Shown here: in pieces, positions 16,901 to 22,035 of the stretch | Numbering within the stretch: position 1 is the first letter of the stretch | Layout: each line of letters begins with the position of its first letter | Assembly: GCA_036268995.1 (NCBI GenBank) | Contig: DATATB010000094.1 | Location: 1 to 38,032 of the forward strand | Length of the DNA stretch: 38,032 nucleotides | Direction: 5' to 3' | Source of the DNA: DATATB01 sp036268995 | GTDB taxonomy: Bacteria > Planctomycetota > Planctomycetia > Pirellulales > PNKZ01 | The notes under the pieces: generated by a model | What the model was told of the DNA's origin: nothing | The model's input: only the letters and a program-made list of their open reading frames with translations | Databases searched by the model: none | Made by a program: the position numbers and the translations under genes

Positions 16901-18440
16901 CGTGCTGGCCGACGTGCATAGTTGGGAAATGATCTGCGACGAATCCGGACCGGCCACGGCCGGCGAACTGCGGCGAGAACTCGAGCCCCACTCGTCGGCC
17001 GGTCTCGATCCCGAAGCCTTTTGGGCGATGGCCGAAGACTGCGGCTACGAGGCGCACATTCGCTGGAGCGAGGCCGACGAGCAGGGCGCATTTGACGTCA
17101 GCTTTTGCCGTAAAGGTGCCGCGACTCATCTGGCACCGACAGAGCTGCCGACGGCATCCCATGCTTCGCGGCGGCGTGCCGCGTGGAGTCGCTACACCAC
17201 CGACCCGGTCAAAGGCCTGCTGGCGGGGCATTTGGTGCCCGAGCTGCGGGCTCGGCTGGCGGACCGTTTACCGGCGGCCTGGATGCCTTCGTCGTTCGTG
17301 CTCCTGGAAAGCCTGCCGCTAACGGCCGGCGGTAAGCTCGATCGTCGCGCGCTGCCGGCGCCCACGATGTGCCGGCCCGACTGGTCGGGACCGGTTGTCG
17401 GCCCGCGAAATGAGATGGAGACGCGGCTGGTCGACATTTGGCAGCACTTGCTCGGCGTGCAGCCTGTGGGCGTGCACGACAACTTTTTCGAGTTGGGCGG
17501 CCATTCGATGCTGGCCGTGAAGATGGTGGCCGAAGTGGAGCAGACGTGCGGCCGGCAGTTGCCGTTGGGCGTGCTGTTTCAGCGGCCGACGGTGGCCCAA
17601 CTGGCCGAGTTGCTTGCGCGGCCTGCTTCGACCGCAGACAGTTCATCGCTTGTGCCGATCGCTACGGCCGGGCAAGGTGCACCCTTGTTTCTCATCCATC
17701 CGGCCGGCGGCACGGTGTTTTGCTATCGCGATTTGTGTCGCGCGATCGGCGAAGATCGGCCGCTGTATGGTCTGCAAGCCGAGGGGCTCGATGGCCGTCA
17801 CGCGCCGCTGACGCGGATCGAAGACATGGCCGCGCATTATGTCCGCGCGATCCGCGCGGTGCAGCCTCGCGGGCCGTACCAGCTTTGCGGCTGGTCGCTG
17901 GGCGGCAACATCGCCTACGAAATGGCCTGCCAGCTCCAGCAGCAAGGCGACGAAGTCGGCCTGCTGGCCTTGCTCGACGCCGGCGCCCGGCCGCCCGACC
18001 GGCAGACCAGCGACGCCGACTTCCTGGCGATGCTGGCCGGCCTGTTTCCCGACGAACAGCAAGTGCCGCTGGAAGCGCTGCGGCAAATGACGCCCGACGA
18101 GCAACTCGGTTTCTTCGTCGAGCGGGCCCAACAGGCGCAATTGGTCGCCGTGGACTTGGACCTGGAGAGCAGCGCCCGGCACGTGTTCGAAGTTTTTCAG
18201 GCCAACGTGCAGGCCATCGCCGAGTACCGGCCGCGACCCTACAGCGGCCCGATCGTGCTGTTCAAAGCGGCCCAACAGGCCGTCGAACTGCCAGGCGACG
18301 ATGTGTTGGGTTGGCGCCCCTATGCCTCGGGCCCGATCGAACTGCATACCGTGGCCGGCGACCATGTGCACATGCTCGCGGGCGCGAGCGTCGAGCAGAT
18401 CGCTCGCGTGCTGCGCAACCGTCTGTCAGTCGCCCGCTAA
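7926..18440 (+). CDS. Lipopeptide NRPS: FAAL-PCP-C-A-PCP-C-A(MT)-PCP-TE
   Basis: The 3,504-residue assembly line builds a lipopeptide in the cytoplasm. Approximate domains: fatty-acyl-AMP ligase 1-580 (YTSGSGGDPKG at 182, LPPYHDMGLIGG); PCP1 600-665 (GGQS, Ser~633); C1 690-1125 (HHIVADG at 830); A1 1150-1655 (YTSGSTGQPKG at 1305, YGPTETT); PCP2 1665-1735 (GGHS, Ser~1700); C2 1755-2190 (HHIVADG at 1893); A2 2225-2680 (YTSGSTGRPKG at 2367), interrupted by a SAM methyltransferase 2690-3080 (LEIGCGTG at ~2758), with A10 (GGKLDRRALP) after it; PCP3 3160-3230 (GGHS, Ser~3193); type I thioesterase 3240-3504 (GWSLGG, Ser~3324). Hand alignment to GrsA gives a code of DILQIGVIWK for A1 (close to Gly, DILQLGLIWK) and DAEHLGAVTK for A2 (unassigned). 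Predicted product: fatty-acyl-Gly-(N-methyl-X), freed by the TE as acid or ring. A GTG at 7890 in the same frame is an alternative start. No PPTase or MbtH gene is adjacent. Confidence 0.95.
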   Translation: MAINQVLPTASDASEIRHLVEMVRQRARQHPERTAYVFLPDGEHEQGRLTFGELDRRAAALAAHLQARSLSGERALLVYDPGLEYIVAFYGCLYAGVIAVPVYPPDPLRFNRVLPRLMSILEQAEARVVLSSTEILEWSRQFFVKSPRTEHVLATDTLVSAGDESQWLPPDIGSESIAFLQYTSGSGGDPKGVILTHGNLLANLEQMGRMHHEGASAVLWLPPYHDMGLIGGILLLAYRGRPMVIMPPLAFVQRPIRWLEAISRYRATSSGGPNFGYELCVKKIDPAECTGLDLSTWRLACNGSEPIRSDTLDRFFEKFAPYGLRRETFCPCYGLAEATLMVSCARLEQAPVLCTLDAAELEENRVRPAGEGDTPTRSLVSSGQPVDHDQVLIVDPNTLLPCPDDHVGEIWVSGPNIAQGYWNRPEESAATFAARLAGDDEASYLRTGDLGFLLDGELFVTGRIKDLIIVAGRNHYPQDIERTAEETHPALKHDGGAAFSVEIDGEERVVVVQEVLRPRKLDLEQLTQQVRAAVIEEHELPLAAVVFIQSGSMPKTSSGKVQRQACKQMFLADELLVLAQWRADATPPAAAERSPDDAPQTNTEEVLAGIWSEVLGVSQPGRHDDFFLHGGQSLLATQMMARVATVWDVELPLAALFEAPTLAGLAERIDTAQRTAAKDGDQPAEHDAIVPIRREPGLPLSFAQQRLWFLDQLEPGNPFYNLPTAAKLTGPIDVPALRRTLDELVRRHESLRSRFYASEGQPRLEILPAEPVELAEVDLQPLEESIRQQQLRERITQESRRPFDLSRGPLLRAVLFRLADDEHVLLVCMHHIVADGWSLGVLVGEMSAVYEAFCRGAASPLAPLTLQYVDFAAWQREHLPGPRLEQQLDYWRGQLADLPPALELPSDRPRPPQPKFAGALESRLLGSELSQRLDQASRAEGVTPFMFLLAGLDTLLHRYTGCDDLVVGSPIAGRTRRELESLIGFFANMLVLRTDTAGDPTFRELLGRVKQVTLGAYAHQDVPFEKLVNELEPTRCLHRSPLFQVALVLQNALPTTGGELPVRIEPLLVDNGTAKYDLTIYCWPRPQGLELVAEYSTERFEAATMTRLLAGLESLLAAAVARPELRLSEMPVMAEANRQRLGEWGSGQRHPLSPDTLPEIFARQAAHAPDAIAVTDSHTSLSYQALDRRSNRLARYLRHLGVAPDVLVGLCVDRSCDMLVGLLGILKAGGAYVPLDPAYPPQRLAHMLADAQVRVLVTQTGLPDRLPPHEAEEVLLDADWPSIEREADDPLEPIALPEHLAYTIYTSGSTGQPKGVEITHRALANFLASFREEPGLESDDILLAVTTLSFDIAALELFLPLAVGAQTVIAEREVAVDGQALAALIEHSGATVMQATPATWRLLLAADWRPSRQIKIICGGEALPPALAAQLAQRATSLWNVYGPTETTIWSTVYEVRLPETNGVGNSVPLGRPIANTELYVLDRDRNLVPIGVPGELYIGGLGLARGYRHLPNLTRERFVPHPFNSDGGARLYRTGDLVRWLANGTLEFLGRADHQVKLRGHRIELGEIESILSRHPAVAEAAVLLRTDLPGDPRLVAYYVPAGQQNIEQHALAQWLKRQLPDYMLPACFVRLDQMPRTPNGKLDRQRLPKPDGLAAEPSGGFVPPASVTEQALAELWCELLQLARVGRHDHFFDLGGHSLLATQLVSRIRVQWEIELPLRAIFEAPELCNLAERVDAARAQGASTSRLPAIVPVDRDGRLPLSFAQQRLWFLDQMEPGNPVYVLPAAARLSGPLDRGLLEQSLAEVVRRHEGLRTIFPQHDGQPEQQILPAGQMYLEHVDLRHLATADRERELADQMRTAARRPFDLARGPLVRAILFELAEREHVLLLVLHHIVADGWSLGVVLGDIAATYRTLAEGRTASAAPAIQYVDFAVWQTQAFAGPALDEQLAWWQQQLAELPPPLDLPTDFPRPHAPRFTGGLVTRELSPELAEELHAASRAEGATFFMLLLAGFESLLARYSGQTRFCVGTPIANRTRVELESLVGFFANTLALPAELDGNPTFREHLARVKQTTLGAFAHQDVPLEKLVEALAPERSRNRAPLFQVALVLQNAPLALDQPGGLRVEPLAVDNGTAKYDLTLFCSEHHGRLVLSAEYSDELFTSATIGRMLESLERLLAAAARNPDLRLGELPLLSDAEEHRLLDEFNHTQSEFPQDQTLVGLWADAARRFADRPAVDCGDESLSYRELQLRASRLAEELRSRGIGPGSRVALCVDRSPAMLIGMLGTLEAGAAYVPLDSGWPSARLTSLLADAEVAALIADPATAAALPACDAPTIVVDWRQKPTVDALAGSTPLPADADSPAYVIYTSGSTGRPKGVEVSHRALVNHAWHLAGRLGLAAGQRVLQFISPSFDASAEEIFPALVSGATLVLCPADLACGGRPLAEFCQQQRIDVWHLPTAVWRQLVEELAAQNETLAEPPRVLLVGGEPAPYRTLASWRSLTHGHGRFLHAYGLTEAAVTSTLWETTLDELPKVVGQWLPIGRPIANTRAFVLDAFGQPAPLGVTGELFIGGVGLARGYYHNPELTAERFVYNPLARADVNGFGGRFYRTGDRVRWLADGNLEFLGRADQQLKFHGLRIEPAEIESALQSHPGVRDARVVARDGAAGQQLVAYVVPATDEGGSPLAAGVEGQQVDHWHSIFEGTYGNAAGEAEPTFNLVGWNSSYTGRPIVEQEMRAWLDHTVNAIEDLRPDGLGRVLEIGCGTGMVLFRLAAQAREYWATDFSAASLAYVERSLAALPQRPAVTLLQQPADDFTGLEASSFDVIILNSVAQYFPSADYLARVMTGIARLLKPGGAIYLGDIRSYPLLAAFHTSVELAHAADDVSRAELRERVARRIDQEQELCVAPAMFAAWADECMPGARVETRLKRGGDTNELTRFRYDVVLHSGAHPLNAGPALCWSAEFGSLNRLRERLHRERPEQVTVNCVPNARVLADVHSWEMICDESGPATAGELRRELEPHSSAGLDPEAFWAMAEDCGYEAHIRWSEADEQGAFDVSFCRKGAATHLAPTELPTASHASRRRAAWSRYTTDPVKGLLAGHLVPELRARLADRLPAAWMPSSFVLLESLPLTAGGKLDRRALPAPTMCRPDWSGPVVGPRNEMETRLVDIWQHLLGVQPVGVHDNFFELGGHSMLAVKMVAEVEQTCGRQLPLGVLFQRPTVAQLAELLARPASTADSSSLVPIATAGQGAPLFLIHPAGGTVFCYRDLCRAIGEDRPLYGLQAEGLDGRHAPLTRIEDMAAHYVRAIRAVQPRGPYQLCGWSLGGNIAYEMACQLQQQGDEVGLLALLDAGARPPDRQTSDADFLAMLAGLFPDEQQVPLEALRQMTPDEQLGFFVERAQQAQLVAVDLDLESSARHVFEVFQANVQAIAEYRPRPYSGPIVLFKAAQQAVELPGDDVLGWRPYASGPIELHTVAGDHVHMLAGASVEQIARVLRNRLSVAR

Positions 18441-18445
18441 AGGGA

Positions 18446-18739
18446 TCAGAAGGCGGGGTCTTCCCAACCGGCCAGATTCAAGGGCTGCCGGTCGGCCAGC
18501 CGCGCGTGGGCCACGTTCTCGCGATGCTCGCGCGGGCCGGGGCTGCGATGTTCGGTCCCCGCCGGCCGGCCAATCCATTCGGCATGCGTCACCTCGCCCA
18601 GCAGCGCGCCGCTGAGGGCATAGGCCACCATGCCGGCCATATAGCCGACGTTCTTGCCATCGGCGTCGTACAGGGCATCGTTGGAATACCAGCCGGCAAA
18701 TCTGCCGGACTGGACTTTCCACAAAGGTGTCATCTCCAT
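18446..18739 (-). CDS. Small 4-fold beta-flower-like protein
   Basis: The 97-residue protein begins MEMTPLWKVQSGRFAGWYSN and continues 'ALYDADGKNVGYMAG', 'VAYALSGALLGEV' and 'AEWIGR'. It resembles, from memory, the '4-fold beta flower' domain seen in small bacterial proteins ('LW...GR..GW..G..LYDA.G..VG......Y...G.YLGE...DWIG(R)'). The domain has no established function. The rest of the protein is Pro/Arg-rich and probably disordered. The start at 18739 precedes the conserved LWK segment; 18733 is equally possible. It converges on the NRPS with only 5 bases between stop codons, so any shared terminator must lie inside coding sequence. Confidence 0.6.
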   Translation of the reverse strand: MEMTPLWKVQSGRFAGWYSNDALYDADGKNVGYMAGMVAYALSGALLGEVTHAEWIGRPAGTEHRSPGPREHRENVAHARLADRQPLNLAGWEDPAF

Positions 18740-18897
18740 AGCAGGCAATTCCGCTCGAGGACTCGATCGATCGTTTGATTTGCCATCGGGGCCCGCAAGC
18801 ATTCTACGCTGGCCGGCTCGGCAGTGAATCGTCGTGAGGTGGGAAAATTCGGCAATGCCGCCTTGCGCCGGAACTTATGCAAAGACGAAGAGAAGGG

Positions 18898-18975
18898 ACC
18901 ACGGATTTCACGGATGGGCACGGATGGGGAAGCCGCCTCTTAATCTTCATCCGTGTTATCCGTGCGATCCGTGGT
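18898..18975. repeat. ACCACGGAT long-hairpin repeat, copy 1
   Basis: Left arm 18898-18926 and right arm 18948-18975 are near-perfect reverse complements. Each arm is built of three ACGGAT/ATCCGT units (ACCACGGAT..CACGGAT..CACGGATG). Related copies occur at 26286-26379 and 27849-27896, so it is a dispersed family. It occupies the middle of the 336-base gap (18740-19075) ahead of the PspA cluster; nothing else is evident in that gap apart from the Shine-Dalgarno AGGGGA of the next gene. Confidence 0.75.
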
Positions 18976-19075
18976 TAATTTCTTCGTAGCTTTTCTGGTT
19001 AATTCCGGCTCCTTGCTGCGGGACATCGCCTGGCGAGGGCGATTTCATCCATTTTCGCAGCAAGGGGAACCGACC

Positions 19076-19705
19076 ATGCTTCAGAATCATTTGCGCCAGG
19101 GCTGCCGGCAAGTCGGCCGCGCGCTGCGCGAGCCGGAAGATTTTGCCTGGCAATGGCACCAAGGCCAGCGGCAATACGCCGTGGCCGTGTGGCTGGCGCT
19201 GGGATTGACCGCGGCCCTGGGCACGACGGTCTATGGCATGACGATGGGCCTGCGGGCCGGCCTGCCGGCCATCTTGCAAAAGGGCCTGCTGCTGACGCTG
19301 GCCGCCGGCGTGGCTTGGGCCATTCCCTTGCCGGCGCTGTACATCTTCAACAGCCTCGGCGGCTCGCGCTTGCGGGCCAGCACCACGCTGCTGGCGGCGC
19401 TGGTGACGACCAGTTGGGGCGGCCTGGCGCTGATCGCCTCGGTGCCCATCAATTGGCTGTTCGCCGTTGCCATCGACGACGCGGCCGGCCTGCTGCCGGC
19501 CGGTCTTGCGCGGCAAGCTCCGGGACTGGTGGTGCTGGCCATCAATCTGCTCGTCTTTGCCGGCGTCGGGTTTTCGATGGTCGACGTCTTCGGACGCGTC
19601 GTCGAGCGGTTGGAGCCCGGCCGGCACCAGCAGCCGCATTGGTTCCTGGTATTGGTGGGCGCGATCGGCGCCCAACTGTGTTACCTGCTCGGCTTGTTCG
19701 CGTGA
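19076..19705 (+). CDS. Polytopic membrane protein, first gene of PspA cluster
   Basis: The 209-residue protein has a short cytoplasmic head (LQNHLRQGCRQVGRALREPE) and about five hydrophobic segments: residues ~34-58 (YAVAVWLALGLTAALGTTVY), 67-92, 100-130, 150-175 and 187-209. I do not recognise a family; a Yip1-like fold is one thought. The ATG at 19076 follows AGGGGA at good spacing; the frame is open further upstream but runs through a dispersed repeat. It is 46 bases ahead of a second membrane protein of similar topology. Two genes further on lies pspA. A role in membrane integrity or stress sensing is inferred from context only. Confidence 0.75.
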   Translation: MLQNHLRQGCRQVGRALREPEDFAWQWHQGQRQYAVAVWLALGLTAALGTTVYGMTMGLRAGLPAILQKGLLLTLAAGVAWAIPLPALYIFNSLGGSRLRASTTLLAALVTTSWGGLALIASVPINWLFAVAIDDAAGLLPAGLARQAPGLVVLAINLLVFAGVGFSMVDVFGRVVERLEPGRHQQPHWFLVLVGAIGAQLCYLLGLFA

Positions 19706-19751
19706 CCTTACGAAAACTTCCTGCTTGCCAGTCTGCGAGGAGCGTTTCATC

Positions 19752-20522
19752 ATGTCGACCGAAATCGGATATCCACTGATCGAATTGGAGCGGCAAAGCC
19801 AACCGGCCGCAGTGCCCAGCCCGGCCGTCGACGACCAAGACAGCCTGGTCGAGCTGCTGTTGAAGAATCGGGCGCGACTCGATCAGCAATTAGGCCAGCC
19901 CGAGCGCGCCGCGGAGTTGGCGCCGCGATTTCTCGCCATTGCCTTGGGAGGATTCGTCACCTATGGGCTGGTGGCCACGCTGATGCTAGGCGCCATCCAG
20001 CGGACGCACGGTCTTTGGCTGGCCGGCGTGCCAGCCGCGCATTGGTACGATCGCTCGGCGATGAACCTGGTGTTGGCCTACGCCCTGGGCATGATCGGCG
20101 CCAACGGCATCTGCCTGCCGAGCTTTTATTTCTACGGGCTGTTGGCCGGTTTGAAAATTACGCTGGTCGACGTGGCATTGCACGCGCTCAAAGGCATGGC
20201 GGCCGGCGCCCTGGCACTGGTTGGCGTACTGCCGGTCTATCTGGCGGCTGCGTTGAGCGCCATCGTTTTTCCGGCCAGCAAGCCATTACTCACCGCCTGG
20301 ATCGGACTGGCCTTGGCGCTACCGTTTCTGGCGGGCACGTGGGGCGCCGTCTGCCTGTACGAAGGATTCTTCAAGCTGACGGTCAGCATTCCTGCCGACC
20401 GCCGGGAGGCGCGTTGCTGCCTGCTGCGGCGATTCATGCTGGCCTGGACCGCCTGCTACACAGTGGTCACGCCGCTGGTGATTTACACGCTGTGGCATCG
20501 GTTGGCGATGGTGCTGGGATAG
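19752..20522 (+). CDS. Polytopic membrane protein, second gene of PspA cluster
   Basis: The 256-residue protein starts MSTEIGYPLIELERQSQPAA with GAGGAG upstream. A ~60-residue cytoplasmic region contains 'DSLVELLLKNRARLDQQLG' and is followed by about five or six hydrophobic segments: residues ~65-88, ~108-140, ~147-175, ~180-205 and ~230-256. The family is unrecognised. Its layout (soluble head, then helices with small residues) mirrors the preceding gene, so the two may form a hetero-oligomeric membrane complex. A rho-independent terminator follows 10 bases after the stop, which would attenuate read-through into the coiled-coil gene and pspA. Confidence 0.75.
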   Translation: MSTEIGYPLIELERQSQPAAVPSPAVDDQDSLVELLLKNRARLDQQLGQPERAAELAPRFLAIALGGFVTYGLVATLMLGAIQRTHGLWLAGVPAAHWYDRSAMNLVLAYALGMIGANGICLPSFYFYGLLAGLKITLVDVALHALKGMAAGALALVGVLPVYLAAALSAIVFPASKPLLTAWIGLALALPFLAGTWGAVCLYEGFFKLTVSIPADRREARCCLLRRFMLAWTACYTVVTPLVIYTLWHRLAMVLG

Positions 20523-20532
20523 GCGCGGGCTA

Positions 20533-20558
20533 CGGCACATGAATGTGCCGGCTTTTTT
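20533..20558 (+). terminator. Rho-independent terminator inside the PspA cluster
   Basis: A perfect 8-bp stem, CGGCACAT (20533-20540) and ATGTGCCG (20543-20550), is followed by GCTTTTTT. It starts 10 bases after the stop of the second membrane-protein gene and ends 14 bases before the ATG of the next gene. The AT-to-GC stem with a two-base loop (or a 7-bp stem with a four-base loop) and run of T residues is the cleanest terminator in the window. It may set different levels for the two halves of the cluster. Confidence 0.7.
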
Positions 20559-20572
20559 CGGGGGTCGATGTC

Positions 20573-21376
20573 ATGCAATTGCCGGAAACTTTGGCGTTCT
20601 ACCTGCTCGTGGGTTTGGGCGTGGCCGGCGCGGCGTATCTGACCGACAACCGGCCGGGACGTCTGCGGCGCGGATTCAGCCTGGTGGCCGCCGCGCTGTT
20701 CTGGCCGCTGTTTGTGCCGATCCTGCTGGCGGCCCGCGCGGGCCAGACGCAGCCGGCCGCGACGGCGGCGCCGGCCGACGATCCGCTCGCGGCGGCCATT
20801 GCGCAGGTGCAGCACGAGTTGGATGCCGCGCTAGGCGGCATGGACGGCTGGGCCGAAGACGTGCTGGTGCGCGAGAAGAGCCGGCTCGACGAATTGCGGG
20901 CGGCCTTGAGCGTGCAGGCCTCCAGGATTCGCAATATGGATGCGCTGCTGGCCCAAACGGTCGAGCCAACGGCCGATCGTCCCGATACCAAGCAAGAGGC
21001 GCCCGACGAAGCCCGCTGGCTGAAAAGCGAACAAGCACGTCGCGACAACCTGGCGCGGCTGTACCAGGTGCGGCGCCAGGCGTATATCGATCTGCGCGCG
21101 ACGCTGGCCTGGATTCGCGAATTGGTCTCGATGATTCACTTGGCCCGCTTCACGGGCGCCCCGGCATCGCGCGCCGAGGAGTTGGTGGCGCAGATCGCCG
21201 CGGCCATCGAAGGCGTGTCGGCGGTCGCCGCGGATCCCGCGGCGGGGCCGGTTCTGGATGACTCGCCACACTTCGCTTCCGCGTCGCTTCCCGCAGCCCG
21301 TTCGTTGCTCACTCATCCCATTCTCGACAAACAGGAAACGTCATCATGCGACTCTTGCAGCATACCGCGGACGTGA
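20573..21376 (+). CDS. Membrane-anchored coiled-coil protein preceding pspA
   Basis: The 267-residue protein starts MQLPETLAFYLLVGLGVAGA. It has two N-terminal hydrophobic segments (residues ~6-25 and ~38-60), then a long Ala/Arg/Glu/Leu-rich region (~75-240) with heptad-like spacing ('REKSRLDELRAALSVQASRI', 'KSEQARRDNLARLYQVRRQA') that should form coiled coil in the cytoplasm. No family is recognised. The ATG at 20573 follows a G-rich ribosome-binding site; an in-frame ATG at 20543 lies inside the terminator stem and is less likely. Its last 31 bases overlap pspA, indicating coupling. It is a good candidate for a membrane partner that holds or releases PspA (inference). Confidence 0.7.
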   Translation: MQLPETLAFYLLVGLGVAGAAYLTDNRPGRLRRGFSLVAAALFWPLFVPILLAARAGQTQPAATAAPADDPLAAAIAQVQHELDAALGGMDGWAEDVLVREKSRLDELRAALSVQASRIRNMDALLAQTVEPTADRPDTKQEAPDEARWLKSEQARRDNLARLYQVRRQAYIDLRATLAWIRELVSMIHLARFTGAPASRAEELVAQIAAAIEGVSAVAADPAAGPVLDDSPHFASASLPAARSLLTHPILDKQETSSCDSCSIPRT

Positions 21377-22011
21377 TCGTGGCCAATCTGAATCATTTGC
21401 TCGACCGCCTCGAACAGCCAGAGGCGATGCTCAAACATCGGCTGGCCAAGAGCGAAGATCAGATTCGCCGGCTCTCGGCGCTGGTGGCTCGCTCGATTGC
21501 AGCCGAGCGTTTGCTATCGAACCAGGTGGCCGAACACCGCCGCCGCGCCGAGCGCGGCTTGAATCGAGCCCGGCAGGGGCTGGCTGCCGGCAACGAAGCG
21601 GCGGCTCGCCGGGCACTGGCCGAGCGCGGAGAGCACGACCGCGCGGCTGCCGTGCTGGAACAGCAATTGAGCCAGGCCGCCGGGCACAACGAGCAATTGC
21701 GCGCCAGCCTGGGCCAACTGCAGGTGCGGCAAGCGCTGGCCCGGCAGCGATTGGCCGCCTGGTCGGCCAAGGCGCACGTTTATTCGCTCTCTTGCGGCGG
21801 GCAGGCCGCGGCCGCCGCGCTGGGCCGCGCGCTGGCGCAATCCGAGTCTCTGTGGGAAGATCTCGAGCGAGCCGATTGCGAAACCGAAGCCCTGATCGAG
21901 CTCGAAGCCGGCAGCCTGGCCGATGAGCCGCTGGGGGCCGGACAAAATGCGGCGATCGACGACGAACTTACACGGCTGCGGAACGAAATGCATGCCGCCG
22001 CTAAGTCTTAG
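21346..22011 (+). CDS. pspA: PspA/IM30-family protein
   Basis: The 221-residue, almost wholly helical protein reads 'MRLLQHTADVIVANLNHLLD' and 'RLEQPEAMLKHRLAKSEDQI', with further long Arg/Glu/Ala/Leu helices. This fits PspA/IM30/Vipp1 (ESCRT-III superfamily) in length, in its N-terminal '..D...ANLN.LLD..E.PE.ML' motif and in coiled-coil content. PspA polymerises on stressed inner membranes and limits leakage. AGGAAA precedes the ATG at 21346. It ends the four-gene plus-strand cluster and converges with the ABC permease gene, 24 bases away. The symbol reflects family membership; the classical partners PspB/C/F are absent. Confidence 0.85.
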   Translation: MRLLQHTADVIVANLNHLLDRLEQPEAMLKHRLAKSEDQIRRLSALVARSIAAERLLSNQVAEHRRRAERGLNRARQGLAAGNEAAARRALAERGEHDRAAAVLEQQLSQAAGHNEQLRASLGQLQVRQALARQRLAAWSAKAHVYSLSCGGQAAAAALGRALAQSESLWEDLERADCETEALIELEAGSLADEPLGAGQNAAIDDELTRLRNEMHAAAKS

Positions 22012-22035
22012 GCGAGTGCCAGGACGGGCACACTG

